Source of the DNA: Mycolicibacterium sarraceniae
GTDB lineage: Bacteria; Actinomycetota; Actinomycetes; Mycobacteriales; Mycobacteriaceae
DNA length: 64,000 bases
Assembly: GCF_010731875.1 (NCBI RefSeq)
Contig: NZ_AP022595.1
Span: forward strand, 1,736,001 to 1,800,000
Direction of reading: 5' to 3'
Shown here: piece by piece, positions 9,633-18,577 of the stretch
Numbering within the stretch: the first letter of the stretch is position 1
Layout: every line of letters begins with the position of its first letter
Program-made: the position numbers and the translations under genes
The notes under the pieces: model-generated
Database searches by the model: none
Told to the model about the DNA's origin: nothing
What the model saw: the letters and a program-made list of their open reading frames with translations, nothing else

Positions 9633-11063
9633 TTATATGGCAGTGGTCTTGATGCCCAAGTCCTGTAGGGCCACAGTCGCCGCATTGACACCGCACATGC
9701 CGTGCGCACCAGGGCCGGGCGGGGTGGCTGCCGAGCAGAGATACATTCCACGGACGCCGAGTCGATACGGTGACAGTGTGGTCCTAGGACCGAACACAAG
9801 TTGTCGAACATCCTTCGCACCCGTCATGATGTCGCCGCCCACAAAATTGGCGTTCTCCGAGAAGATTTCGTTAGTGGTGTGGGAGCGTTTGGCGATTATT
9901 CGGTCGCGGAAGCCGGGGGCGAAGCGCTCGATCTGGCCGATGATCGCCTTTGTCGCGTCGCCGGCGAAGCCGTGCGGAACGTGTGCGTATGACCACACTG
10001 GATGGATAGAGCCCACGGAGCGTGGCGGGTCGGCCAGGTACTGCTGACCGACCAATACGAACGGGCGATCTGGCATGCGGCCGGCGTGCACTTCTCGTTC
10101 AGTGGCGGCCAATTCGGCATAGGTTCCCGCCAGATGCACCGTGCCAGCCAGGTGGGCAAGCGGATTCGTCCACGGCACGCCGCCCTCGATTGCGAAGTCG
10201 ATCTTGAAGGCACCTGGCCCCCGGCGGAACTGCCGGAATGCGCGGCTGATCCGCCCAGGCAGCCTGTCGCCCATGATGTCTGCCACAGTCGAGGGAGCCA
10301 GGTCGAACACAGTGATGTCGGCGGGTGGGAGCTGGGTCACCGAACCGATGCGAGTGCCCGTTTCGATCACCCCGCCTAGATCAGAGAGTTTGTGTGCCAG
10401 CGCATTTGAGATCTGCTGAGAGCCTCCCTGCGCGACCGCCCAGCCGTGACGGTGGCCCGCCGTGATGATGCCTAGTCCGATTGCCGACGTCAGCGGATAG
10501 TGCAGCGGCCGAAAGGCATGGGCGGCCACGCCGCCGAAGAGAGCTCGGGCTTGCGCGGAGTTGAAGATCCGCGCAGTCGCCGATGCCGGCAGTAGGGTCG
10601 GGATCCCGAAGCGAGTCAGAGTGATTGGATGCCGAGGTAGGTGCAACAGCGGACGCATGATGTCTCGGGCCAACGCATCGAAGTTGCGCGCCGGCCCTTC
10701 GAAAAGGCTCCGCCATCTCGGCGCATCGGGACCTAGACCGGCAGCCGTCAGCTCGATCGAGCGATACAGCACCCCCGCGGTCCCGTCATCGAGGGGATGC
10801 ACGCAGTCAATCTCGGGAAGCATCCACCGCAGCCCGTATCTGTCGAGGTCCAGTGCGCGGAGGAAGGCCGAGCCGACCGCCATGGGATGGATCGCCGAGC
10901 AGTGGTCGTGCAAGAGGCCGGGTACCAAGCCCTCGCTACTTCGTGCTCCACCACCGATTGTGTCGTTAGCTTCCAGTACGGTCACTTCAACGCCGTTGGC
11001 CGCCAGTGTGATAGCGGCAGCCAGGCCGTTTGGCCCAGCGCCGACGACGGTTGCGGAGGTCAC
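9633..11063 (-). CDS. FAD/NAD(P)-dependent oxidoreductase, phytoene-desaturase (CrtI)-like
   Basis: 476 aa from GTG 11063, whose GTGA overlaps the stop of the DUF3556 gene. Residues about 4-33 are a dinucleotide-binding fold: VVGAGPNGLAAAITLAANG, then the acidic end VTVLEAND and GGGARSSE. The C-terminus has the family's FAD motif (VRGMYLCSAATPPGPGAHGMCG). This COG1233 group includes carotenoid desaturases, ketolases and isomerases, so the substrate is likely a lipid-like polyene, terpenoid or acyl compound; the exact reaction cannot be read from sequence. It is the middle gene of a three-gene operon. The longer open frame continuing upstream to 11891 lies inside the DUF3556 gene and is not real. 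Confidence 0.85.
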   Translation of the reverse strand: MTSATVVGAGPNGLAAAITLAANGVEVTVLEANDTIGGGARSSEGLVPGLLHDHCSAIHPMAVGSAFLRALDLDRYGLRWMLPEIDCVHPLDDGTAGVLYRSIELTAAGLGPDAPRWRSLFEGPARNFDALARDIMRPLLHLPRHPITLTRFGIPTLLPASATARIFNSAQARALFGGVAAHAFRPLHYPLTSAIGLGIITAGHRHGWAVAQGGSQQISNALAHKLSDLGGVIETGTRIGSVTQLPPADITVFDLAPSTVADIMGDRLPGRISRAFRQFRRGPGAFKIDFAIEGGVPWTNPLAHLAGTVHLAGTYAELAATEREVHAGRMPDRPFVLVGQQYLADPPRSVGSIHPVWSYAHVPHGFAGDATKAIIGQIERFAPGFRDRIIAKRSHTTNEIFSENANFVGGDIMTGAKDVRQLVFGPRTTLSPYRLGVRGMYLCSAATPPGPGAHGMCGVNAATVALQDLGIKTTAI

Positions 11064-12838
11064 GTCCGAGCGCCATGCCCTCGTCCAGGCCGCACCCAGT
11101 CGACATGGGTGGCAATCGGCCCATCGGGCAGCCATGGTTGTGCCTCGACCGCATCGGCGACCCTCCAGGTGCCGCGCTCGATGACACCCAGTGCCGCGTC
11201 GATGAGTTTGTAGTGCTGCACGCCGCTGCCGAAGGCCTCCGACTCGACCCACGCGATGACGCACTCGCCAGGCAGGAACTGGGCTTCGTCTTGGACGGCC
11301 GCGATCATGTCTTCGTTGTGGAAGTGGCCCTCGCCGAAGTTGAATCCGATGATCGAGTTGCACAAGAACTCGGCTTCGCGCACGGTGCGGCTCTCGATGT
11401 CGGGCAGATTGCGCAGCAGGACCGAGAACAGTCCACGACCCTGACTGTGCAGACTGCGCCACGCGATGGTCTTCTGGAGCACGATTTCGTTCCAGGGAAT
11501 CTCGTATCCGGCGCCTTCGAACTGGTCTATCTGGTTCGTCGCCGACCGGGTCACGCGGTTGAGCTTCTCTTCGGCACCGGGGGTAAAGGTCCACAGCGCC
11601 GACGCCCAGTTGCCCGCGTACTGCCGCATTGAGGGCAGGAACGAAATCTTGTCGGGCCGAATGTTCCCGAGTACTGGGAAGAACAGAAGTGCGGCGAGTA
11701 TTACCAGAGCGAGCCAGGGTGGTGACATGTTCCAGGGTGCGTAACCGTGCCATGCCGGAAATCCCAGGAAAAGGAAAACCGTTGCGTAACAGAACAAGAT
11801 GTTCCACTCCAACGGAACCGCGAGGGGGAACGTGGACACGATGAACAAGTGGAAGCAAACCATCAGAGCGACCGCGGCGACCGTCAACCATTGTGTGGTG
11901 GACAGCAACAGCACCAGCGGTGCGGCTATCTCGACGAACGTCCCACCAACATGTGCCATGACGGTCGCGACGCGTGACGGCTTCATATCGTGCGGGAAGT
12001 CGCGATAGTGCAAGCGTTTAATCCACGTAAACGGCACCGCAGGGCTGTTGCTGATCATCGGCGGTATCACGTTGGAGAAGTGCTTACCGAACTTGGAGAA
12101 GCCTGCGCCGACCCACACGACCACGATCAGTATTTTGCACGCGATGATCATGTCGACGAAGGGAAGAACGGCGAAGAAGGTCAGCGCAGGAAGGTACTGC
12201 TCGCCGCGCGCGCCGAGAAAGACGATCTTGTCGCGCAAGCCAATGATGATCAGCAGGACGATCGGAGCAGCGAGCAACGCCGGGGCAACCACTCCGGTTG
12301 CATTCCCGGGCACGGCCGCCGACAGTGAATCGCTCTGCGCGCCAGGCATAACCAACGCCACGACGATGCTTGCCAGCAGCGCCAGGTACAACAGGACATC
12401 CACCGCGGTGCGGCGACTACCCGAGGTCAGCGGAACCCACGTCCACGGCCGGAGCCGAATGGTCCCCATCCGAGCCCAGAACCAGATGCCTCCGGTCATC
12501 GGTTTCACCTTGCCCGCCAACGGCCCCCACGATCCACCGATGCCGATAACCTCGACCAGTACCGTCCACAGGATCGCCTTCTGGTAGACGATAGGCTGGT
12601 TCCACCACTGTGCGACGTGCCAGAACGCCGGCAATCCCGACGTCAGAGTGGCGATGGTGATCCCGCCGATCGCATACAACCCGAACACCTTGAGTAAATA
12701 GATGCAGTGCACCATCTTCGGTGAGCCAAAGCCGTTCTCGGCCCAGTCAGCACCGAGGATGCGGACGCGCTCCATGAGTGGCTGTTGCAGAAATGTCGTC
12801 GGATCGACGCTGGGGAGGTCGGGTTTGATGAAACCCAT
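11060..12838 (-). CDS. DUF3556 multi-pass membrane protein
   Basis: 592 aa from ATG 12838 with AAAAGGA about 8 nt upstream. It begins MGFIKPDLPSVDPTTFLQQP, the typical start of the actinobacterial DUF3556 family. About eight to ten hydrophobic segments follow between residues 50 and 420 (for example ALLAAPIVLLIIIGL, LTVAAVALMVCFHLFIV), then a soluble C-terminal domain of about 150 residues with His-rich GEGHFHNEDM. The family layout (an HTTM-like membrane part plus soluble tail) hints at membrane-bound lipid chemistry, but function is not established. It is the first gene of the operon with the CrtI-like oxidoreductase, which suggests they act on the same hydrophobic substrate. Confidence 0.8.
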   Translation of the reverse strand: MGFIKPDLPSVDPTTFLQQPLMERVRILGADWAENGFGSPKMVHCIYLLKVFGLYAIGGITIATLTSGLPAFWHVAQWWNQPIVYQKAILWTVLVEVIGIGGSWGPLAGKVKPMTGGIWFWARMGTIRLRPWTWVPLTSGSRRTAVDVLLYLALLASIVVALVMPGAQSDSLSAAVPGNATGVVAPALLAAPIVLLIIIGLRDKIVFLGARGEQYLPALTFFAVLPFVDMIIACKILIVVVWVGAGFSKFGKHFSNVIPPMISNSPAVPFTWIKRLHYRDFPHDMKPSRVATVMAHVGGTFVEIAAPLVLLLSTTQWLTVAAVALMVCFHLFIVSTFPLAVPLEWNILFCYATVFLFLGFPAWHGYAPWNMSPPWLALVILAALLFFPVLGNIRPDKISFLPSMRQYAGNWASALWTFTPGAEEKLNRVTRSATNQIDQFEGAGYEIPWNEIVLQKTIAWRSLHSQGRGLFSVLLRNLPDIESRTVREAEFLCNSIIGFNFGEGHFHNEDMIAAVQDEAQFLPGECVIAWVESEAFGSGVQHYKLIDAALGVIERGTWRVADAVEAQPWLPDGPIATHVDWVRPGRGHGART

Positions 12839-13005
12839 ATCGGAGTTCCTTTTCGTGCTGTTGAGAGGTGAGGCGGGGTACGCGATATCGCGATATGTCG
12901 CTAACTTAGGGACAAGTGATCTGGAGCACACGGTGTTAGGGAGACGAATCTGCCTGAGCCATTTGTCGATGGCGCACAAGTGATCCGTTGGGGCGCAGTT
13001 GCCGG

Positions 13006-14355
13006 TCAGTCCGCGAGCAGCACGGCCGGCCCGTACCAGCGGCATACCAACAAGGCGACTTCGACATCGAGTCGGTCGTTCCGAATGGGTTTGCCGCGGC
13101 GGTGGAGAGCCCGATCAACGCGATACTTGACCGAGTTGAAATGCATGTTGAGTTCTTCGGCTGCGAGCTTGTAACTCCCTGCGCAAAGAAATACGCGCAG
13201 GGTGTCGCGCAGTCGGGCATCGTTGTCGGTGTTGGCTGCCAAGGGGCCGAGCACCTCACCGACCCAGTCGCGCAACATGGCGCCGTTGGCGGCCAGCAGC
13301 GCAGCGATCGCGACTCCTGGGTCGTCGACCGCCATCGTTATCGGTGTCCTCGACGCGTGGGCACGACCCAACTCCCAGGTCAGCCATGCCCGTCTGTGTG
13401 AGCGCCGGAAGCCCTCGATGCCCGAGCCGGCCGATCCCAGGGACATGTGCGGCGGATCGTCGAAGCCGTTGAGCGCAGCGCGGATTCGCTCCACTGGCGC
13501 GGTGGGTAAGGACCGGTACGGCAACCACACCCATGCGGTAGCCGCGTCGACAGGTGCGAACAGCGGATTCCCGCCCACTTCGATCCTGGCGCCGAGGTCC
13601 CGAACGAACCGATGCAGGCGGGAGAGCTGATCGGGGTGGTCGTCGGTCTCGGGGTATCCGACGATCAGAGCGACGTGGTGCCAGCGCAGCGGATACCGGA
13701 TGTCGACCGATGTTGCCTCCGCATCGACAACGGTGTCCTCGGCAAGAAGCTCGCGGACTTTGAGCGTGCGGATACTGTGTTGGTTTTCGACCCACCGTTC
13801 CCGTTCGTCCTCGTAGACGGCAACCACCTGCTGGGTAACCGAGTCGATGTATTCGAACGTGACTCGGGTGATCTTCTGGATCGTGGCGACGCGCGCCAGG
13901 GGGTCGATGTTGAGTGACTCGAGTTCGACGAAGATGAGCTCTGTCAGCCGGCGCTGTCCCAGCCGATAGCCCCGAACGAGAGCGTTGACCGGAACCCGGT
14001 GTTGAGCCAATCTGCGCGCATATTCCACGGCAGCGGCGGGAGCTGTGATTCGGTCGACAGCGATTCTGTGCTGCAGGGCGTGAAGAATCGTGTCCACATT
14101 GCTCTCGACACTGGCGCTCAGTAGTTCGGCGCTGGCTGCATCACCACGCAACTCGGCGACCTTGTCAGCGATCTCATCACGGACAAGGGAGGTCACCGAA
14201 GCCAGAGCTTCATTGAGTCTGGCCGCGATTGATGCGACGTGACGGTCGACCTCAGCCGTATCACTGAAGTCCGCCGTCGTCACAGCATGACCATAGGTTT
14301 TTCCGTACGCTTCCGAGCCAACTTTGCGTACCGATTCCTGGAAAGTGATTGTCAT
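13006..14355 (-). CDS. PucR family transcriptional regulator (helix-turn-helix at C-terminus)
   Basis: 449 aa from ATG 14355, 5 bp after the stop of the lipase gene, with no clear Shine-Dalgarno, so translation may depend on the upstream gene. The C-terminal 60 residues are the PucR HTH (LRVFLCAGSYKLAAEELNMHFNSVKYRVDRAL). The middle has a GGDEF-like/CdaR-type domain (HHVALIVGYPETDD..) and the N-terminal 170 residues are helical (RsbR-like sensor). PucR/CdaR regulators usually activate catabolic operons when they sense the substrate. Here it lies between the lipase and the DUF3556 operon and is the obvious local regulator of the island. Confidence 0.87.
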   Translation of the reverse strand: MTITFQESVRKVGSEAYGKTYGHAVTTADFSDTAEVDRHVASIAARLNEALASVTSLVRDEIADKVAELRGDAASAELLSASVESNVDTILHALQHRIAVDRITAPAAAVEYARRLAQHRVPVNALVRGYRLGQRRLTELIFVELESLNIDPLARVATIQKITRVTFEYIDSVTQQVVAVYEDERERWVENQHSIRTLKVRELLAEDTVVDAEATSVDIRYPLRWHHVALIVGYPETDDHPDQLSRLHRFVRDLGARIEVGGNPLFAPVDAATAWVWLPYRSLPTAPVERIRAALNGFDDPPHMSLGSAGSGIEGFRRSHRRAWLTWELGRAHASRTPITMAVDDPGVAIAALLAANGAMLRDWVGEVLGPLAANTDNDARLRDTLRVFLCAGSYKLAAEELNMHFNSVKYRVDRALHRRGKPIRNDRLDVEVALLVCRWYGPAVLLAD

Positions 14356-14360
14356 GGCAC

Positions 14361-15749
14361 TCAGAGTTGGCCGCAGTTGGGTGTCGTGGGCACCCCATTG
14401 AATCGATCCGCCAACCACTGGATGCTGCGTTCGCCGTCCACATAGAGCGGAAGCAGGTTGTTGATGTCGAGCTTGTTGAGCAGTGGCGGTTGTTCGTTGG
14501 TCCACAATTGCACATCTGCCCCCCTGGCACACCAGTCGAGCGCGGTTTGTCGTGCCGGTTGGTAGGGCACCAGCGGGTCCCACCGGTTATGAGTGATGTA
14601 CACCGGTCCCGTCGGGGTGAGGTTTCCGACTCTCTGAGCTGCGAGCAGGCTCTTGAACGGGTCATTGCTGACCAAGGCGGTCAAGTCGGTGTTGAACCAG
14701 AACTGTAGGTGGCGGAAGGCGTAGTCGACGCCGCCTTGGAGCAGGCAGGTGCGCCCCGACCAATCGAGCATTTGCAGACCTCGGGGCGTGAGGGTATCGC
14801 GTACCGCCTGTTCGGTCTGCGGATAGGCGGCAATGATGCCCCGTAACAGATAACCCGCAAGAACTGCGAAGAAGTTGCCGTCGATCCCCGGGATCGCCTC
14901 GGCAACATCGGTCACCGGCGCGTCGGCGAAGGTACCGACGACGCGCAGTTCGGGAGCGTAGGTCGCTGCCTGTTCGGCCGCGGACAGCGACGCCTGGCCT
15001 CCGGATGCGTAGCCCCAAAAAGCCACCGGGCCATCGGGTTTCAGTGATGTATCGGGCAACCGCTGTGCGGCTCGTGCTGCGTCGAGCAGCGCAGTGCCGC
15101 TGGCCACCCGATTGAGCCACTGGGGTGACTGGGGGCCGTGCACACCCATACCGACCCCATCGGTGACGACGATCGCGAAGCCCCTGGCCAGCAGCGTCGC
15201 GATGAAGCCCTCTTCCATGTTGAACATCAGGTCGAAGCCTTGTGAGAAGTGGATGCCTTGGTTGAACAGGCGCGACGGAGCGCATTGCTCTCCGACTCCG
15301 TAGGGGCCGGTGGCGTAGGCGAGCAACGGGCGCGGACCATTTCCGGGCCAGGGCACGTCTGGTTCGATATAGGTGCCCGTTACGGCGACGGGGTTGCCCT
15401 GAGCATCGCTGCTGCGGTACATAATTCGGGTCCCCGTGCCGACGTAGGAACCCAGTTGGCCGGATGGCTCCAGGGCGAGCCGTGAGGGCTCGGTGCGGAT
15501 CAGGTCACCGGGAGCGCCGGCCGGCAGTGGTTCGGGTGGTGTGTAGAACGCTTCATACATTCGATCGTCGGCACGGGCATGCGGTACCGACCACACCGGT
15601 GCGACCAGCGTCGCGGTGAGCGCTGCGGCGGTCGCAAGGGCCAGCCGCGCGACGCCGGCCCGACGCCGTCGGTGGCGGCGGTGAAACGGGGTGCCGGCAC
15701 CCGACGAACCATCGAAGGTGGCGATAACGGGCGGCACTTCTGATCGCAT
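14361..15749 (-). CDS. LIP-family secreted lipase homologue, predicted catalytically inactive
   Basis: 462 aa from ATG 15749 (AGGGA upstream; TTG 15776 is possible). A long basic N-terminus (HRRHRRRRAGVARL) precedes a hydrophobic stretch and an ARADD cleavage-like site at about residue 60, so it is exported. The body matches the secretory lipase (LIP) family (LLAYATGPYGVGEQCAPS, IVVTDGVGMG, ITHNRWDPLVPY, SIQWLADRF, C-terminal Cys). The elbow reads GYASGG, where Ala stands at the usual Ser position of GYSxGG. The C-terminal 80 residues contain no His after the Asp motif, so both nucleophile and base seem lost. It may bind a lipid, or use an unusual Ser one residue on. Confidence 0.78.
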   Translation of the reverse strand: MRSEVPPVIATFDGSSGAGTPFHRRHRRRRAGVARLALATAAALTATLVAPVWSVPHARADDRMYEAFYTPPEPLPAGAPGDLIRTEPSRLALEPSGQLGSYVGTGTRIMYRSSDAQGNPVAVTGTYIEPDVPWPGNGPRPLLAYATGPYGVGEQCAPSRLFNQGIHFSQGFDLMFNMEEGFIATLLARGFAIVVTDGVGMGVHGPQSPQWLNRVASGTALLDAARAAQRLPDTSLKPDGPVAFWGYASGGQASLSAAEQAATYAPELRVVGTFADAPVTDVAEAIPGIDGNFFAVLAGYLLRGIIAAYPQTEQAVRDTLTPRGLQMLDWSGRTCLLQGGVDYAFRHLQFWFNTDLTALVSNDPFKSLLAAQRVGNLTPTGPVYITHNRWDPLVPYQPARQTALDWCARGADVQLWTNEQPPLLNKLDINNLLPLYVDGERSIQWLADRFNGVPTTPNCGQL

Positions 15750-16012
15750 TCGGTGTCCCTGACTGGAGGTCGGCAATTTGGCTCACCCAAGCTAGGGAGG
15801 GGTGAGCGGGCTCACACAGTCGCCAGATCACGAAACTGAATCAACGTGTTGTTGATCCGAAACAAAGGTCGAACATGCTGGCGGCACCGGGACCCTTTGT
15901 GGGCGAGGAACAAACGCTCGTCTCATCTCTGTGGGCGGAAGCCATGTGCGCGGCAGCGCACGACTCCTACCGTTGCGGCACACCTGACCCGACGATCCAG
16001 GAGTGGTAGAGC
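15750..16012. other. Divergent promoter region of the island
   Basis: 263 bp between the lipase (minus) and the small plus-strand gene at 16013. It presumably holds the promoters of both arms and the site for the PucR regulator. An inverted CAACGTGTTGTTG-like stretch (15842-15854) lies near its left end, but I see no convincing operator. A 44-codon open frame (ATG 15875 to TAG 16009) is present with AAAGGTCG upstream; its product has no recognisable features. Confidence 0.4.
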
Positions 16013-16297
16013 ATGGCCGTAGATCGGCGGTTTCCTCTTTTTGCCTGGGAGGACACCTCACTGGACTCGGCCTACGCCTCCGGGCCGCTCGGGCGCGCCC
16101 ACTGCCTCATTCACGGTAACTGCAACTACAAACAGAGCGCCCTGCTCAACGCGCACGCGGCAGCGCACCTGCTCAGCGCCCCTCCCCGCGCGGTGGGTTT
16201 CGCATCGAGCTGCCAGGCGTTTGGTTATCGGGAACTGCTGGGCACACTGCGGGCTTTCGGCCTGGTGCTCGACCCGATCGTCACGGTCAATAGGTGA
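16013..16297 (+). CDS. Small protein, possible C-terminal remnant of a DUF5938-type gene
   Basis: 94 aa from ATG 16013, with AGGAG about 11 nt upstream; an in-frame TAG lies 6 bp before the start. The sequence (FPLFAWEDTSLDSAYASGPL, later CNYKQSALLNAHAAAHLL and SSCQAFGYRELLGTLRAFGL) looks like the C-terminal part of the larger saccharopine-dehydrogenase-like DUF5938 proteins, which I recall only loosely. If so, the NADP-binding N-terminal domain has been lost. The stop overlaps the ligase start (GTGA 16294-16297), so its translation may serve to couple ribosomes onto the ligase gene. Real expression is likely, independent function doubtful. Confidence 0.5.
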   Translation: MAVDRRFPLFAWEDTSLDSAYASGPLGRAHCLIHGNCNYKQSALLNAHAAAHLLSAPPRAVGFASSCQAFGYRELLGTLRAFGLVLDPIVTVNR

Positions 16298-17838
16298 GCG
16301 ACGTCATGCGCCTGGTCGACTACCTGGACAAAGGAACCTCCCTGGGTCGCGACGCACCGTGTCTGACGATGTCTGGTGTCACCCAGACCTACGGTGAGGT
16401 CTACGACAAGACCGTCCTCATCGCAGGGGCGCTGCAGCATAGTGGAATTCAACCAGGCGACTCGGTGGCGGTGCTGTCTGCCAACGACCCGCTGGCACTG
16501 ACATGCGTATTCGGAATCTCACGTGCCGGCGCGGTGTGGTGCCCGGTAAACCCTCGTAATGCTGCCGACGAAAACCGCGAACTATTCGCGTTGTTCGGTT
16601 GCCGACTGCTGTTCTTCCAGAAGAAGTTCGCCGACCTCGTCGACCGGATACGCCACCAACTGCCCGCCCTGGAGTGGTTGGTCTGTATCGATGGCGACGT
16701 GCCTGAGGTGGCAACCCTTGATGACTGGCTTGCCGAGAATCCCGTTCTACCAGAAGAGAATCGACGCCCCTCCGACGGGCTTTGCATCCTGGCCGGAACT
16801 GGTGGGACCACCGGCAAACCGAAAGGCGTGCGGCTCACCGAGACCAACATCGTGACCTCGACCGCGCTGGCGCTGATGAGCTACCCATTCGGAGATCGGC
16901 CGCGTTATCTGGCTCTTGCGCCGCTGACGCATTCCGCGGGAGTCTTGAGCTTTCCGATCCTGACTCTTGGCGGCGAAGTCGTGATCATGCCCTCCCCGGA
17001 CATCGGGGAGTTCCTCGCGCTCATCGAACGTCACCGGATCACCCATGCCTTCCTGCCGCCCACCGTCATTTACGGATTGTTGGACCATCCAGACCTCGAC
17101 GGTACGGATCTGTCCTCGCTGCGTTGCTTGTGGTATGGTGCTGCGCCGATGTCGCCGACTCGGTTGCAGGAGGCTCTGAAGCGCATCGGCCCGATCATGG
17201 GGCAACTGTTCGGGCAAACCGAGGCTCCGAACATGATCACCACACTAGGGGTCGCCGATCACTTCCGATCAGACGGTTCTGTTGCCACCGAGCGTCTTTC
17301 GTCTGCCGGCCGGCCGACACCGTTGACGACCGTCGCGATTATGAGCGACGAGGGAACGTTGCTACCGACCGGCCAACGCGGTGAGATCGTCGTACGCGGT
17401 CCCTTGGTCATGGACGGCTACCACCTCAATCCCGAGGCGACCGCCGAGGTGAGTACGTTCGGATGGCATCACACCGGGGACATCGGCTACCTCGATGCGG
17501 ACAATTACCTGTACGTCGTAGACCGCGCCAAAGACATGATCATCACCGGCGGATTTAACGTCTACTCTGCCGAAGTGGAGCAGGCCCTGCTCGCTCACCC
17601 GGCTGTGGGGGAGGCCGCGGTTGTCGGCTTGCCGGATCCCAAATGGGGCGAACGTGTGACGGCCGTGATCGAGTTGCGTGCGGGATGGGACCTGGGACCA
17701 GACGAGCTGATCGCCTTCGTTAAACAGCGGATTGGCAGTGTCAAGGCGCCCAAGGAAATTCAGATCACCGCGAATCTACCCAGGTCGCGGATCGGCAAGG
17801 TGCTCAAGCACGAAGTGCGGGCGAACCTACTCATGTGA
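16294..17838 (+). CDS. Acyl-CoA synthetase / AMP-dependent ligase (ANL superfamily)
   Basis: 514 aa from GTG 16294, coupled to the small upstream gene. It has all ANL motifs: the phosphate loop AGTGGTTGKPKG (about residues 167-178), GQTEAPN in A5 position, YHLNPEATAE, the A7/A8 hinge TGDIGYLDADNYLYVVDRAKD then GGFNVYSAEVE, and the catalytic Lys in PRSRIGKVLKHE near the C-terminus. It should adenylate a carboxylic acid and load CoA. The variant of the A5 Thr-Glu motif and a full-length C-domain suggest an active enzyme of the medium/long-chain or aromatic-acid type. It is probably the committed activation step of the island pathway. Confidence 0.9.
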   Translation: MSDVMRLVDYLDKGTSLGRDAPCLTMSGVTQTYGEVYDKTVLIAGALQHSGIQPGDSVAVLSANDPLALTCVFGISRAGAVWCPVNPRNAADENRELFALFGCRLLFFQKKFADLVDRIRHQLPALEWLVCIDGDVPEVATLDDWLAENPVLPEENRRPSDGLCILAGTGGTTGKPKGVRLTETNIVTSTALALMSYPFGDRPRYLALAPLTHSAGVLSFPILTLGGEVVIMPSPDIGEFLALIERHRITHAFLPPTVIYGLLDHPDLDGTDLSSLRCLWYGAAPMSPTRLQEALKRIGPIMGQLFGQTEAPNMITTLGVADHFRSDGSVATERLSSAGRPTPLTTVAIMSDEGTLLPTGQRGEIVVRGPLVMDGYHLNPEATAEVSTFGWHHTGDIGYLDADNYLYVVDRAKDMIITGGFNVYSAEVEQALLAHPAVGEAAVVGLPDPKWGERVTAVIELRAGWDLGPDELIAFVKQRIGSVKAPKEIQITANLPRSRIGKVLKHEVRANLLM

Positions 17839-17884
17839 GCCCTGTGCCGCCCACCACCACCTCGATCAGTACAAGGGAGTTCAC

Positions 17885-18563
17885 ATGGCGGGTCTGCTTG
17901 CCGACAAAGTGGCGGTCGTCACCGGAGCCGGCGCCGGAATAGGAGCGGCGATCGCACGGGCTTACGCTGCCGAAGGCGCCCGCGTGTTGGTCTCGGATAT
18001 CGACCCCGGCAGGGCCGACGCCCTATCTGCTGAGATACCGAATTCGATCGCTGTGGTGGCCGATGTCCGCGACGAGCACCAGGTCAAGAACATGGTGGCG
18101 ACTACTGTCGAGAGTTTCGGCGGCATCGACATCGTCGTGCCCAATGCCGGGATCGCGACCACGGTTCCGTTGGCGCAGACAAGCTATCGGCAGTGGCGCG
18201 ATCTCCTCGATTTCCTCGACCACGGGTTCCGCGTTGATCGGTAGCTATGCCGCGGCCAAGGCGGCAGTGCGGAATCTGACCGAAACCCTCTCCGCAGAGC
18301 TCAGATTCCACAACATTCGGGCCAACGCCCTGCTTCCCGGATTCATCGACACCGAACTGGTGACGTCACACCAGCACGATTTCGAGGCAGCTTTGGGATT
18401 GTCCGACGGTGGTTTCGACGACCTCATTGCAGCCAAACAAACCCGGTACGGCCGGACCGAAGAGGTCGCCGCGGCAGCGGTGTTCTTCGCAAGTGAGCAG
18501 TCATCCTGGTGTAACGGCAGCAGCCTGATCCTGGACGGTGGGTTCCGCGCGTCGTTGCTGTAA
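17885..18563 (+). pseudogene. SDR family oxidoreductase, broken by internal deletion and frameshift
   Basis: ATG 17885 follows AAGGGAG. The first 110 codons are a normal SDR (VAVVTGAGAGIGAAIARAY, VSDID, VADVRDE, VPNAGIA in place of NNAG). After QWRDLLD the frame runs into FLDHGFRVDR and stops at 18244. Another frame picks up at about 18227 with GSALIGSYAAAKAAV (active-site Tyr/Lys) and continues to a normal C-terminus, SSLILDGGFRASLL, stop 18563. Roughly 35-40 residues including the catalytic Ser strand are missing at about 18210-18228. It ends 14 bp before the right island repeat. It is a distant paralogue of the SDR at the other end and likewise faces outward. Confidence 0.85.
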
Positions 18564-18577
18564 ACGGCGCACGGCTC

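Noticed and set aside
11064-11891. Upstream continuation of the FAD-oxidoreductase frame, giving a 752-residue protein
   Set aside because: This part is inside and out of frame with the DUF3556 gene, has Arg/His-rich shadow composition, and GTG 11063 overlaps the preceding stop as a normal start.
15875-16009. 44-codon ORF in the island's divergent promoter
   Set aside because: It has a passable ribosome site but no recognisable feature or coupling; too short to call without expression data.
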